DNA from: Rhodoblastus sp963736175
GTDB taxonomy: Bacteria; Pseudomonadota; Alphaproteobacteria; Rhizobiales; Beijerinckiaceae
DNA length: 64,000 nucleotides
Reading direction: 5' to 3'
Assembly: GCA_963736175.1 (NCBI GenBank)
Contig: CAVTNU010000036.1
Location: 7,696-71,695, forward strand
Shown here one piece after another: positions 41,625 to 51,371 of the stretch (positions within the stretch are counted from its first letter, which is position 1; the number at the start of each line of letters is the position of its first letter). The notes beneath the pieces were generated by a model. That model ran no database searches. It saw nothing but the letters and a program-made list of their open reading frames with translations, and was not told the origin of the DNA. A program made the translations under genes and the position numbers.

Positions 41625-42032
41625 CTAGAACCGCGTCAGGGCCCCGACCAGAGCCGCCGCCATAAAGACGACGACAAGAGCGCCCAGCCGATGCTGCCAA
41701 AGGTCGCATTTTCGCGCGCGCTCGACCTCGCCAAGCCGGTAGGCTTTGGCGCGCGCCAGCACGAAACCGACGCAGAAAATATTGAACGCGACGGCGAACA
41801 GGCCGGCGCCAATCATCAACTGCGAGGCGTTGACGCCGGTTCGTAGCAACAGCACGCCGCTGACCAACGCCGCCAGAAACGCCGGCGTTTCGACCGTCAG
41901 ATCGACAAGCACGTGCAGATCGGCGACGGCCGGCGTCCATTCCGGCTTGCCGTTCAACCGATGCTCGAAGGCGGTTTCGACCGCGACGCAGCCGATCCAG
42001 ACGCCAAGCGCCATCAGATGCAATGTCAGCAT
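41625..42032 (-). CDS. Small four-helix membrane protein, unknown function
   Basis: The protein has 135 residues from the ATG at 42032, which has the strong ribosome site GGAGGGGAC; an upstream extension is rejected. About four membrane segments are seen, starting MLTLHLMALGVWIGCVAVET, which recalls CopD/DUF2269-like haem or copper-site membrane proteins. His5 and other polar residues inside helices are possible ligands. Function is not shown. Confidence 0.65.
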   Translation of the reverse strand: MLTLHLMALGVWIGCVAVETAFEHRLNGKPEWTPAVADLHVLVDLTVETPAFLAALVSGVLLLRTGVNASQLMIGAGLFAVAFNIFCVGFVLARAKAYRLGEVERARKCDLWQHRLGALVVVFMAAALVGALTRF

Positions 42033-42054
42033 GTCCCCTCCAAATACCCGGACT

Positions 42055-42693
42055 TCAGCGGTGCAGCGTCGCGGCGTCCGCAAGTTCCGGCGCGAGAAAG
42101 GCGTGCGGCTTGCATCGTCCGTATTTGCCTTTGAACGCGTTGTCCCAAAGACGCAGCGCCTCCGCCTCGCTGGCGGCGGTGACAAAAACCGGAGTTGTCG
42201 CGGGCAGGCCTTTGCGATCAAGGCAAGCGATCCAATAGAGCCGCAAATGTCGGGGATTATCCGTGCGCGCCGTCCTGAACAGATCGGCCGCGTCGCACAC
42301 GGAGTCTTGCAACGCGATCAACTCGGCCTTTTCAGGCTCCTGCGCGCCGGAGATGGCTTGCGCCCACAAATTGAGGCTGGCCGCTTGGTAAAGATCGCCG
42401 GCGAGACTGCGGGCGCGGCGCAACGGCACGGGAATAGCCAGGCTCGAACGCGGTTTCGCCGCGGCGTTCGCCTGGCCGCCGCCAGTTTTCCCCGTCGCCT
42501 TTTTTGCGGAAGCCTTTTTGGCCGACCTTTTTTTGATCGCCGCGCTCTCATGAATGTTTTTCGGCGTCAAAGCATTCTTGCCGGCGCGCGGCTTGGCTTC
42601 GCCCGCGTTCGCGGACCGCTTCGCCGTCTCTGCGCCATCGGACGACACGTCGGAGCCGTTCGCAAGTTTCTGTTTTTTCGCCTTTTTTACCAT
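42055..42693 (-). CDS. Protein with a histone H1-like Lys/Ala-rich tail
   Basis: The 212-residue protein starts MVKKAKKQK at 42693. Residues 1 to about 85 are very rich in Lys, Ala, Ser and Thr (for example AAIKKRSAKKASAKKATGKT), like bacterial histone H1-like tails that bind nucleic acid. The C-terminal part (about 90-212) is folded, with RHLRLYWIACLDRKGLPATT and EAEALRLWDNAFKGKYGRCK. I do not recognise that domain. It lies 22 bp before the membrane protein gene in the same direction. Confidence 0.65.
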   Translation of the reverse strand: MVKKAKKQKLANGSDVSSDGAETAKRSANAGEAKPRAGKNALTPKNIHESAAIKKRSAKKASAKKATGKTGGGQANAAAKPRSSLAIPVPLRRARSLAGDLYQAASLNLWAQAISGAQEPEKAELIALQDSVCDAADLFRTARTDNPRHLRLYWIACLDRKGLPATTPVFVTAASEAEALRLWDNAFKGKYGRCKPHAFLAPELADAATLHR

Positions 42694-42785
42694 TATCGAC
42701 GCCATCCCCCAAATCGTCGCGCTCCGATCGCCGGCCGGATCATTGTGTCCTCGCCGCGCCGCGCCGGCAAGTTGGCGCGATCACC

Positions 42786-43295
42786 TTAGACCCGCGCGCG
42801 CGCCAGCATGCGCCGAACCAAGATAGCGTGGATCGGAGCCACCGGCGCCATGTAGATCTTCCCGAGCAGATTATGCGTTTCGACCAACGTCGAGACGGTA
42901 AAGGCGCCAGGCGAGCTGGCGAGCTTAAGAACCGACACGCGCACGTCGAGATGGGAGTCATCGATGCCGAGCACCAGTTCGTCCGGGGTGTCGGCAAAAA
43001 TCGAGAAAATGCCAAACCGCTCGCCAACGCCGTAATCTTCGGGACGCCGGCGCGAGGCGGCGCTCAAGGCGCCGACGTCCTTGAGGCCGATCAGCCTGGC
43101 GAGACGATTGCGCAGGCTCATCAAGAATTCCGCCCATTTTGGCGTCGTCTGCGCGGCGCGCCAGAAGATCGCCTTGGGGCTTGCCGCCGGATTTTGCAAT
43201 TCGGCGCGCCATGAATCGTGAAAATAGGCGCGCGCCAGCATCGGCGCGAGCAAACTCTGTTCAGGAAAATCCGTCGCCTCCACATTGGCCGCCAT
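42786..43295 (-). CDS. DUF2867 family protein
   Basis: The 169-residue protein has the DUF2867 layout: a short polar N-terminus, YFHDSWRAELQ, a strand-rich middle (GERFGIFSIFADTPDELVLG, DDSHLDVRVSVLKLA) and the end THNLLGKIYMAPVAPIHAIL. The biochemical role of this family is not established; it resembles polyketide cyclase/START-like folds. It is 92 bp from the H1-like gene, in the same direction. Confidence 0.75.
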   Translation of the reverse strand: MAANVEATDFPEQSLLAPMLARAYFHDSWRAELQNPAASPKAIFWRAAQTTPKWAEFLMSLRNRLARLIGLKDVGALSAASRRRPEDYGVGERFGIFSIFADTPDELVLGIDDSHLDVRVSVLKLASSPGAFTVSTLVETHNLLGKIYMAPVAPIHAILVRRMLARARV

Positions 43296-43686
43296 CTTGC
43301 GCGCTTCTCCTTACGCCCCGCCTTGATGGCGCCAGATTGCGACCGAACCAATCGTCTGGCAAGCAAATGCGGCCGGCCAGCGTTCGCCAAAAAGTCATTA
43401 ACGTCGCGCATTAGGCTTCAGCGGCGAAAGACCTTGCCTGGACGGCGGGTTTCTTATTGACTTGGGAGGCGCCACGCGAAAAGTTGAGCGGCTTTTCGGA
43501 TAAAATATACTGCTAAACAAAGAGCTAGAATGCTCATTCTGATTCGTGCGAGCAAAAAATCTAGCACCCGGGAGACTTTCGCCATTTCGTCGTGTCCAAC
43601 AGGCGGACAAATGGCAATGAACTCCTGAAACTTCGCCTCGACGTCGGCGTTTCGGTTTTCACAACAGCATAGGCAGGCTCGAATAG
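43296..43686. promoter_or_regulatory. Divergent region upstream of the RND pump with an inverted repeat
   Basis: These 391 bp carry no convincing gene. AGAATG and CATTCT (43527-43540, two-base spacer) form an inverted repeat about 150 bp before the pump gene, next to AT-rich TAAAATATAC that could be a promoter element. Such repeats are common operator sites for efflux repressors, but no regulator gene lies beside the pump. Confidence 0.4.
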
Positions 43687-46600
43687 ATGGGCATAGTCAG
43701 GTTTGCGCTGCGATTTCCGCATACTTTTTATGTTCTGGCGGCGCTGATCGCCTTTCTCGGCGCGATCGCCATTCGCACGATGCCGGCGGATATCTTCCCG
43801 GAAATCAATATCCCGGTCGTCACCGTGATCTGGACGTACACCGGCCTGTCGACGCCGGAAATGGAACAGCGCGTCACCACCTACAGCCAATTCGCCATCA
43901 GTTCGAATGTCAACGGCATCAAGAACATGGAGGCGCAAACGCTGAACGGCCTGTCGGTGCAGAAGATCTATTTCCAGTCCGACGTCAATCTCGACCTCGC
44001 CATTTCGCAGATCGTCGCCGCGACCAATTCGATCCGCGCCATCATGCCGCCGGGCATCCAGCCGCCCGTCATCGTTCAATACAACGCCTCATCCGTGCCG
44101 GTGCTGCAACTGGCTCTCAGTTCCGACACGATGAGCGAACAACAGCTCTACGACTATGGCATCTACCGCGTGCGTCAGGGGCTGGCGCCCGTGCCCGGCG
44201 TCACCCTGCCGACGCCCGCGGGCGGCAAATACCGGCAGATCATGGTCGATCTCGATCCGGCCAAGTTGACGGCGCGCGGCCTGACGCCGATCGACGTGGT
44301 CAACGCCGTCAATGCGCAGAACCTCACCGTGCCCTCGGGAACGGCCAAGATCGGCGATACACAATACATCGTGCGCACCAACGCCACGCCTTCCAGCATC
44401 GACGAACTCAACGACATTCCGATCAAAACGGTCAACGGCGCGACCGTTTTCGTCCGGGACGTCGGCCAGGTCCACGACGGCTGGCTCGTGCAACAGAACA
44501 TCGTCCACGAGAACGGACGGCGCTCGGTGCTGCTCTCGATCATCAAGAATGGCAACGCCTCGACGCTTAACGTCGTCAACGGCGTGCGCAGGGCGCTCGA
44601 CACGCTGCGCGCCGCCGCCCCGCCCGGCCTGAAGATCGGCGAATTATTCGATCAATCGGTGTTCGTGCGCGAAGCCGTGCGCGGCGTGGCGCGCGAGGGT
44701 CTGATCGCGGCGGGACTGACGGCGCTGATGATCCTGCTGTTTCTGGGCTCGTGGCGCTCGACTCTGGTGGTGATGATCTCGATCCCGCTGTCGATCCTGA
44801 CCTCGCTGGTCGTCCTGCATTTCCTCGGCTACACGATCAATACGATGACCCTGGGCGGACTGGCGCTGGCCGTCGGCATTCTGGTCGACGATTCGACCGT
44901 CACCATCGAGAACACGCACCGCCTGCTGACCGAAGAGGGCGAACCATTGCCGCGCGCCACCCTGCATGGCGCCGCCGGCATCGCCGTTCCCACCCTGGTT
45001 TCAACGCTGGCGATCTGCTGCGTCTTCACCTCCGTCGTCTTCCTCGAAGGACCGGCAAAATTCCTGTTCACCCCGCTCGGTTTGGCGGTGGTTTTCGCCA
45101 TGCTCGCCTCTTACGGCCTGTCGCGCACCTTGACGCCGATAACGATCGGCCTGCTGCTCAAGCATGAAGCGCCGCACGGACAAACGCCGTCAAACCTGTT
45201 CGGCCGCGTCAATCACGCGTTCGAACAGGGCTTCGAACGCATGCGCGCCGGCTATGTCGAAACCTTGACCTATCTGGTGCGGAGCCGCTCCTTGATTCCG
45301 ATCGCCTGTCTCGGCGTTCTGCTGCTCGGCGCTTTTTCTTATATTTTCATCGGCCGCGACTTTTTCCCCGCCATCGACGGCGGCCAGATCCAGCTGCATG
45401 TGCGCGCGCCGGCCGGCACCCGCATCGACGCCACGGAATCCCTGTTCGCGGCGGTCGAGGGGAAAATCCGCGAGATTATTCCGCCGCAGGATCGCGAACT
45501 CATCGTCGACAATATCGGTCTGCCCGCCAGATCTTATAATCTGGCTTTCGCGGACGGCACGACCATCGGCGTCAACGACGGCGAGATCTACGTCGCCCTG
45601 AAGGAGGGCCACGCGCCAACGCAGGATTACGTCGCCAAACTGCGCGTCGCCCTGCGCAAGGATTTCCCGCAGGCCGTATTCTATTTCCAGGCCGCGGACA
45701 TGGTGACGCAAATTCTCAATTTCGGTCTGCCGGCGCAGATCGACGTGCGTACGGTCGGCTATGACCGCGGCAATAATCTGCGCGTCGCCCTCGAACTGCA
45801 AAGACGTCTTGCCGCCATTCCTGGCGTCGTCGACGCGCACCTTCAGCAAGAAGTGGACGCGCCGGCCTTTCTGGCGAGGATCGACCGCGCCAGGGCGGCG
45901 CAGCTCGGTTTGAACGCCGGCGTTGTCGCCAATAACCTCAACGTCTCGCTCAGTTCGTCGGTGCAGGTCTCGCCCAATTTCTGGACAGACCCCAAATCCG
46001 GCATTCCCTATTTTCTCGCCGTCCAGACGCCCGAGCCCAAGGTCGCCTCGTTAAACGACTTGGGCAACACGCCCGTCCTCGCGGCGGGACCTGCCCAAGG
46101 CGACACCGGCCTGTTGAGCAATGTCGCGACGTTCCGGCGCGAATCGACGCCGACCAACGCCAACCAGACCAATATCCAGCCGGTCTATGAGATATTCGCC
46201 AATCTCCAGGGCCGCGATCTTGGCTCGGCCGCGACGGAAATTGATCGAGTCATCGCCGACCTCAAGGGACAGTTGAAGCCGGGCAATACGATCCAGGTCG
46301 TCGGCCAGATCGACAGCATGAATTCCTCTTTCCACAATCTGGGCGTAGGTCTGCTGTTCGCCTCCGTACTGGTCTACCTGCTGATGGTGGTCAACTACCA
46401 GAACTTCGCCGATCCGTTCGTCGTCATTCTGGCTTTGCCGGCGACTTTCTGCGGCATTCTGGCGATGCTCTTCGTCTCCGGCACGACGCTCAACGTGCCC
46501 TCGCTGATGGGGGCGATCATGGCGGTCGGCGTCGCCTCGGCCAATTCGATCCTTCTTGTCACCTTCGCCCGCGAGCAGCAGCTTTTGGGACGCACGTCCG

Positions 46601-46863
46601 TTCAGGCCGCCATCGACGCCGGCTACACCCGCATACGTCCAGTGCTGATGACGGCGGCGGCGATGATCGTCGGCATGATCCCGATGGCGATCGGCGGCGG
46701 CGGCGAGGAACAGAACGCCGCGCTGGCGCGCGCGGTGATTGGCGGCCTGGCGTTCGCGACGCCGACGACGCTGTTGATCGTGCCCTATCTTTTCGCCGTA
46801 TTGCGCAAGAACAATGACGGCAAGAGCGCCCATGGCGTGTTCGAGGAGACATTGCTGCAATGA
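43687..46863 (+). CDS. RND efflux pump permease (AcrB/MdtBC-type)
   Basis: The 1058-residue protein has the two-fold RND layout with 12 membrane segments and two large periplasmic loops. TM4 holds the proton-relay pair in LAVGILVDDSTVTIENTHRL; other landmarks are RTMPADIFPEINIPVVTVIW and GVASANSILLVTFAREQQLL. The substrate is unknown. The stop overlaps the adaptor gene start as ATGA. Here the permease precedes the adaptor, which is less usual. No outer-membrane channel gene follows. Confidence 0.94.
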   Translation: MGIVRFALRFPHTFYVLAALIAFLGAIAIRTMPADIFPEINIPVVTVIWTYTGLSTPEMEQRVTTYSQFAISSNVNGIKNMEAQTLNGLSVQKIYFQSDVNLDLAISQIVAATNSIRAIMPPGIQPPVIVQYNASSVPVLQLALSSDTMSEQQLYDYGIYRVRQGLAPVPGVTLPTPAGGKYRQIMVDLDPAKLTARGLTPIDVVNAVNAQNLTVPSGTAKIGDTQYIVRTNATPSSIDELNDIPIKTVNGATVFVRDVGQVHDGWLVQQNIVHENGRRSVLLSIIKNGNASTLNVVNGVRRALDTLRAAAPPGLKIGELFDQSVFVREAVRGVAREGLIAAGLTALMILLFLGSWRSTLVVMISIPLSILTSLVVLHFLGYTINTMTLGGLALAVGILVDDSTVTIENTHRLLTEEGEPLPRATLHGAAGIAVPTLVSTLAICCVFTSVVFLEGPAKFLFTPLGLAVVFAMLASYGLSRTLTPITIGLLLKHEAPHGQTPSNLFGRVNHAFEQGFERMRAGYVETLTYLVRSRSLIPIACLGVLLLGAFSYIFIGRDFFPAIDGGQIQLHVRAPAGTRIDATESLFAAVEGKIREIIPPQDRELIVDNIGLPARSYNLAFADGTTIGVNDGEIYVALKEGHAPTQDYVAKLRVALRKDFPQAVFYFQAADMVTQILNFGLPAQIDVRTVGYDRGNNLRVALELQRRLAAIPGVVDAHLQQEVDAPAFLARIDRARAAQLGLNAGVVANNLNVSLSSSVQVSPNFWTDPKSGIPYFLAVQTPEPKVASLNDLGNTPVLAAGPAQGDTGLLSNVATFRRESTPTNANQTNIQPVYEIFANLQGRDLGSAATEIDRVIADLKGQLKPGNTIQVVGQIDSMNSSFHNLGVGLLFASVLVYLLMVVNYQNFADPFVVILALPATFCGILAMLFVSGTTLNVPSLMGAIMAVGVASANSILLVTFAREQQLLGRTSVQAAIDAGYTRIRPVLMTAAAMIVGMIPMAIGGGGEEQNAALARAVIGGLAFATPTTLLIVPYLFAVLRKNNDGKSAHGVFEETLLQ

Positions 46864-48152
46864 CGGAAGACGGTTCGAGGCCGAAGCCGGACGAGGGGCG
46901 AGACCATGCCAGCGATCATGGGCCGCATGCGCACGCCCATTTCGTCGCCCCTCCGATCGACGCGACGCTGAGCCCCGGAGCCAGGCGACTGGGCCTGATC
47001 GCGCTGGCTTTGCTGGCCGCCGCGATGGCGCTTGGCGGCGTCCGCGAAGCCTTGCGTCGGTATGAGACAGCGAAGGCCGCCGAACAATTCCGAACCCTAA
47101 CGCCGCGCGTGAACGCCGCCCAGGTGCGCGCCAGTTCGCAAGCGATCAAGGTCACGCTGACGGGCGCCACGGAGGCCTTCGCCGCCGCCGACATTTACGC
47201 CCGCGCCAATGGTTATATCGAGAGCCGCTATGTCGACATCGGCCAGCACGTCAAGGCCGGCGAGATTCTGGCGCAATTGAGCGCGCCCGAGCTTGAGCAT
47301 CAGGTCGCCCAGGCGCAAGCAACTCTTGCGCAGTCGCAGGCCGCGCTGGCGCAAAGCAACGCCAATTCCAGGCTGGCGGAAGCCACCAACGCGCGCTCCG
47401 CCGTTCTGGTCAAAAAGGGATGGGTGACGGCGCAGCAAGGCGACACCGACCGCCTCGGCTTGGAAGCGCAGAAAGCCGCCGTCAACGCGGCGCAGGCCAA
47501 CATCGACGCCCAGCGCAACGCATATGACGCGCTCAAGCAGCAGAGAGATTACCTGCGCGTGACGGCGCCGTTCGACGGCGTGGTGACGCAGCGGCGCGTC
47601 GACACGGGATCGCTGGTGCAATCGGGCGCGACATTGATGTTCACGCTGATGCAGAACACAGTCATCCGGGTGCAGGTCAATGTCCCGCAGGATCAGGCTT
47701 TCGGCCTGACTCCCGGGCTCGACGCGAAAATCCGCGTTCCCGAGATGCCGGATCGGGATTTTACCGGCAAGGTCTCCCGTATCGCCGAAGCCTTACAGCA
47801 AGGCACGCGCACCTTGCTGGCCGAAATCGACGTGCCCAACCCCGACGGCGCGCTTGAGCCCGGCGCCTATTGCGCCGTCGAACTGAACATTCCGCGCAAG
47901 ACGCCGGCCCTGCTCGTTCCCGCCGAAGCCATCATCTTCAATCGCGACGGCGTGCAAACGGCGGTGGTGGAGAACGGCGTCGCGCATTTGCGTAAAATCG
48001 ACGTCGCGCGCGATTTCGGAACGCAGGTCGAAGCCCGCTCGGGCGTCAAGGCCGGCGATATGGTGATCCTCAACCCCAACGTCGATCTCGTTGACGGCGC
48101 GCCGGTCGAGATCGCGCCGCCGCCCGCCGCCGCCGCCGCCAAAGCGCCCTAG
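46860..48152 (+). CDS. RND efflux periplasmic adaptor protein
   Basis: The 430-residue membrane-fusion protein has a cytoplasmic Pro/His-rich start, one membrane segment (about 42-60), a lipoyl-like part (ARANGYIESRYVDIGQHVKA), an alpha-helical hairpin (about 145-225) and beta-barrel parts with TAPFDGVVTQRRVDTGSLVQ. It joins the permease to an outer-membrane channel. It ends 11 bp before the convergent AEC transporter. Confidence 0.93.
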   Translation: MTEDGSRPKPDEGRDHASDHGPHAHAHFVAPPIDATLSPGARRLGLIALALLAAAMALGGVREALRRYETAKAAEQFRTLTPRVNAAQVRASSQAIKVTLTGATEAFAAADIYARANGYIESRYVDIGQHVKAGEILAQLSAPELEHQVAQAQATLAQSQAALAQSNANSRLAEATNARSAVLVKKGWVTAQQGDTDRLGLEAQKAAVNAAQANIDAQRNAYDALKQQRDYLRVTAPFDGVVTQRRVDTGSLVQSGATLMFTLMQNTVIRVQVNVPQDQAFGLTPGLDAKIRVPEMPDRDFTGKVSRIAEALQQGTRTLLAEIDVPNPDGALEPGAYCAVELNIPRKTPALLVPAEAIIFNRDGVQTAVVENGVAHLRKIDVARDFGTQVEARSGVKAGDMVILNPNVDLVDGAPVEIAPPPAAAAAKAP

Positions 48153-48163
48153 GACCTTAGGCT

Positions 48164-49096
48164 CTAAGGCCCAAGAAAAACCAGCAACGCCGAAATGGTG
48201 AAAAACGACAAGACCGTCGCCGTCATCAGCACCGCGGCGCCGATCTGCTCCTGGCCATAAGGGCGCCCGATCAGCGGGAAGATGGTGAAAACCGGCGCGG
48301 CGGCGAAGATCAGCATCGCCTTCTTCATGTCGCCATCGAGCGCGGGCGTGAGCTTGAGCGCCGCGACGACGGCAAGCGGGTGCAAGATCAGCTTGCCCGC
48401 GACGATCCGGCTGATGTCGCCGACCATCCCCATGAGCCGCAGGCCGAACAAGGCGCCGCCGACGACGAACAGAGCGACGGCGCCCGACGCGCCCGCCAGC
48501 AGATCTATGGTTCGGCTCAACGCCACAGGAGGCTTCAGGCCCGTCAAAGCCGCGCCAAGACCGCAAAGGATGGCGATAATCAGCGGGTTTTTCGCGAGCC
48601 GGCCGGCCAGATGGACGAGGATCGAGCCGATCCCCTTGCCCTTGTGCTCGCCGAATTCGGCGAGGACCAGGGCCAACGGGAAGATCACGGCGTTTTCGAC
48701 GATCATTTGCAGCGCCAGCGCCGCGCCGATAGTGGGCCCCAAAAACAGCGAGACGATCGGATAGCCGATAAAGCCGGAGTTCGACAGCGAGGAGCCAAGC
48801 GCCTGGATAGCGCTGGCGGTCACACTGGCGCCGGCGAAAACGCGCGCGGCGGCGAACGCCACGGCGAACACGAAAAGCGAGGCGAGCGACAGAGCGAGCA
48901 GATAGTCCCAATTGACGATTTCGCCCGGAGAGCGCTGGTAAAGCGAACGAAAAATCAACGCCGGCAAGGCGAACCGGATGACGAACTGCCCCAACGCGGC
49001 TATATCGGCGCGGCTGGTCACGGCAAAGCGCGTCGATGCGTAACCGAGCGCGATCAAACAAAAGATCGGCAGGGTGATCGAAAGCACATCCAGCAT
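48164..49096 (-). CDS. AEC family transporter
   Basis: The 310-residue membrane protein has about ten membrane segments in two halves and family traits such as LPIFCLIALGYASTRF, FVIRFALPALIFRSLYQRSP and SNSGFIGYPIVSLFLG. AEC (auxin efflux carrier/BASS-related) members move organic acids such as malonate or malate; the substrate here is unknown. The 176 bp between its start and cimA hold no evident gene. Confidence 0.88.
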   Translation of the reverse strand: MLDVLSITLPIFCLIALGYASTRFAVTSRADIAALGQFVIRFALPALIFRSLYQRSPGEIVNWDYLLALSLASLFVFAVAFAAARVFAGASVTASAIQALGSSLSNSGFIGYPIVSLFLGPTIGAALALQMIVENAVIFPLALVLAEFGEHKGKGIGSILVHLAGRLAKNPLIIAILCGLGAALTGLKPPVALSRTIDLLAGASGAVALFVVGGALFGLRLMGMVGDISRIVAGKLILHPLAVVAALKLTPALDGDMKKAMLIFAAAPVFTIFPLIGRPYGQEQIGAAVLMTATVLSFFTISALLVFLGP

Positions 49097-49272
49097 TGTT
49101 TCGCGCCCCGAGGTCGGCGTTCCCGCGCGCTCGCCCGACGCCTGAGAGCGCGAGGGCGAGGCCGGACGGCTCGCAATAAGTATACAGAAGCTTGCGACGG
49201 ATGATCAGCCAAATTACGCCGCGCCGGCGCAAATCGACATTGCGTCCGATGAAAGCCGGGCGGCGGGCCGGG

Positions 49273-50868
49273 TTATTTTCCAGCCCCCGCCTTCAGCAGT
49301 TTGTAATTGATGGCGTCGAGCAAAGCCTGAAACGACGCGTCGATCAGATTGGCCGAAACGCCGACGGTCGACCAGCGCTCGCCATCCTTGTCGCCGAATT
49401 CGATCAGCACGCGCGTCACCGCGTCGGTGCCGCCCTGGAATACGCGTACGCGAAAATCCAGCAGCTCGAGATCCTCGATATATTTTTGGTATTTGCCGAG
49501 ATCCTTGCGCAGCGCCAGATCAAGCGCGTTGACCGGACCATTGCCCTCGGCCGCCGAAATCAGGCTCTGCCCGTCGATCGACACTTTCACCACCGCTTCC
49601 GACATGGTGACAAGTTCGCCCTCGGCGTTGTGACGACGTTCGACGTCGACGCGAAAACGCTCCACCGCGAAAAAGTCCGGCACGCCGCCGATAACCCGGC
49701 GCGCCAGCAATTCGAAACTGGCGTCGGCCGCCTCGTAGGCATAGCCCAAGGCTTCCTTGTCCTTAACCTCGTCCAGCAACCTGACCACGCGCGGATCGTT
49801 CTTCTCGACGGCGACGCCGATCCGCTCCAGTTCGGCCAGAATGTTCGACTTGCCCGCCTGATCGGACACCAGCACCCTGCGCCGGTTGCCGACGCTTTCC
49901 GGCGGTACGTGTTCGTAGGTGCGCGGGTCTTTCATCACGGCCGAGGCGTGGATGCCGGCCTTGGTGGCGAAGGCCGAAGCGCCGACGTAAGGGGCGTGCC
50001 GATCCGGCGCGCGGTTGAGTAATTCGTCCAGCGTATGGCTGATTTTGGTCAGTTGCTGCAGCTTGTCCACGCTGACGCCGATCTCGAATTTTTCGGCGAA
50101 CTCGCTCTTGAGCAGGAGCGTGGGAATGATCGAACACAGATTGGCGTTGCCGCAGCGCTCGCCCAGACCGTTGAGCGAACCCTGGATCTGCCGCGCGCCG
50201 GCGCGAACGGCGGCGAAGGAGTTGGCCACGGCCTGTTCGGTGTCGTTATGGGCGTGCACGCCCAGATGATCGCCTGGCACATGGGCGCGGACGGCGCCCA
50301 CGATGGCCTCGATCTCATGCGGCAGCGTTCCGCCATTGGTGTCGCATAACACGATCCAGCGCGCGCCGGCCGCATAGGCCGTCTTGGCGCATTCGAGCGC
50401 ATAGGCGGGGTTTTCCTTGTAGCCGTCGAAGAAATGCTCGCAATCGACGACCGCCTCGCGTCCGCTAGCGAGCGCCGCCTTGACGCTTTCGCTGATGCCT
50501 TCGAGGTTTTCCTCCAAAGTGCAGCCGAGCGCCACGCGCACCTGATAATCCCAGGCCTTGGCCACAAACGTGATCGTGTCGGCGGCGCTGTCGAGCAGAG
50601 CGGCGACGCCCGGATCGTTGGCGGCCGAGCGCCCTGCCCTTTTGGTCATGCCGAAAGCGGCGAAACGGGCTTTCTTGGTGCGCTTCCGCGCAAAAAATTC
50701 CGTGTCGAGCGGATTGGCCCCGGGATAGCCGCCTTCGACATAGTCGAGGCCGAGCGCGTCGAGCATCGCGGCGATCTGCTTTTTGTCTTCCAGCGAGAAA
50801 TCGACGCCCGTCGTCTGCGCGCCGTCGCGTAGGGTCGTGTCGAATAGGCTGAGACGTTCTTTGGTCAT
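49273..50868 (-). CDS. cimA: Citramalate synthase
   Basis: The 531-residue protein starts at the ATG at 50868, overlapping the GNAT gene stop as ATGA. The TIM-barrel domain has SLFDTTLRDGAQTTGVDFSL, the metal motif HAHNDTEQAVANSFAAVRAG and GLGERCGNANLCSI; a C-terminal regulatory domain follows (about 400-525). It joins pyruvate and acetyl-CoA to give citramalate, the pyruvate route to 2-oxobutanoate and isoleucine. This pathway feeds IlvBN encoded at 32-34 kb. Confidence 0.93.
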   Translation of the reverse strand: MTKERLSLFDTTLRDGAQTTGVDFSLEDKKQIAAMLDALGLDYVEGGYPGANPLDTEFFARKRTKKARFAAFGMTKRAGRSAANDPGVAALLDSAADTITFVAKAWDYQVRVALGCTLEENLEGISESVKAALASGREAVVDCEHFFDGYKENPAYALECAKTAYAAGARWIVLCDTNGGTLPHEIEAIVGAVRAHVPGDHLGVHAHNDTEQAVANSFAAVRAGARQIQGSLNGLGERCGNANLCSIIPTLLLKSEFAEKFEIGVSVDKLQQLTKISHTLDELLNRAPDRHAPYVGASAFATKAGIHASAVMKDPRTYEHVPPESVGNRRRVLVSDQAGKSNILAELERIGVAVEKNDPRVVRLLDEVKDKEALGYAYEAADASFELLARRVIGGVPDFFAVERFRVDVERRHNAEGELVTMSEAVVKVSIDGQSLISAAEGNGPVNALDLALRKDLGKYQKYIEDLELLDFRVRVFQGGTDAVTRVLIEFGDKDGERWSTVGVSANLIDASFQALLDAINYKLLKAGAGK

Positions 50869-51371
50869 TGCACCGGTCCGGATTGAGCGGGCGCGAGGGT
50901 CTTGGTCATGGTCGTATTGCCAAGCACCTCGTCGCCGAGAAAAACCATGTTGCGCTGCTGTCCCTGATAGCCGCGCCGGGCGAAAAAGGCTTCGGCGGCG
51001 TCCGAGGCGTCGGCCGAAATCTTTTTGGCGCCGCGCGCGCCAGCCAGTCGCTCCAGCGCCTCGCACAAAGCGGCGCCGACGCCCTGACGCGCGTGATCGG
51101 GATCGACGTAGAGCATATCGACAACGTCCGCGCCCTTCAGGCTGGCGAAGCCGACAATGACGCCTGATTGCACGGCGACAATGGTCAAGCCGGCCGATAA
51201 TTTCGCGGCGAAACCCGCCTCGTCGTCGGCGACGCCGGCCCAGGCGTCGATCTGCTGGGCGCTGTAATCCTCAGCGCCGAGAATCTCGACGCTGGCGCGA
51301 AACAGATCGGCTAGCCTTGGCGCGTCGGCCGGCAAAGCCGGGCGCAGGGTGAGGACGGCCGCTTGGCCCAT
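50865..51371 (-). CDS. GNAT family N-acetyltransferase
   Basis: The 168-residue protein starts at the ATG at 51371, overlapping the small membrane gene as ATGA. The GNAT core has LRPALPADAPRLADLFRASV, VDMLYVDPDHARQGVGAALC and ARGAKKISADASDAAEAFFA. The substrate is unknown. It sits between cysS and cimA in a fully overlapping cluster, which suggests coupled translation. Confidence 0.88.
   Translation of the reverse strand: MGQAAVLTLRPALPADAPRLADLFRASVEILGAEDYSAQQIDAWAGVADDEAGFAAKLSAGLTIVAVQSGVIVGFASLKGADVVDMLYVDPDHARQGVGAALCEALERLAGARGAKKISADASDAAEAFFARRGYQGQQRNMVFLGDEVLGNTTMTKTLAPAQSGPVQ

Noticed and set aside
47793..49232. Long minus-strand frame covering the RND adaptor end and the AEC gene
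   Set aside because: Arg-rich antisense/alternative-frame shadow of two well-supported genes.
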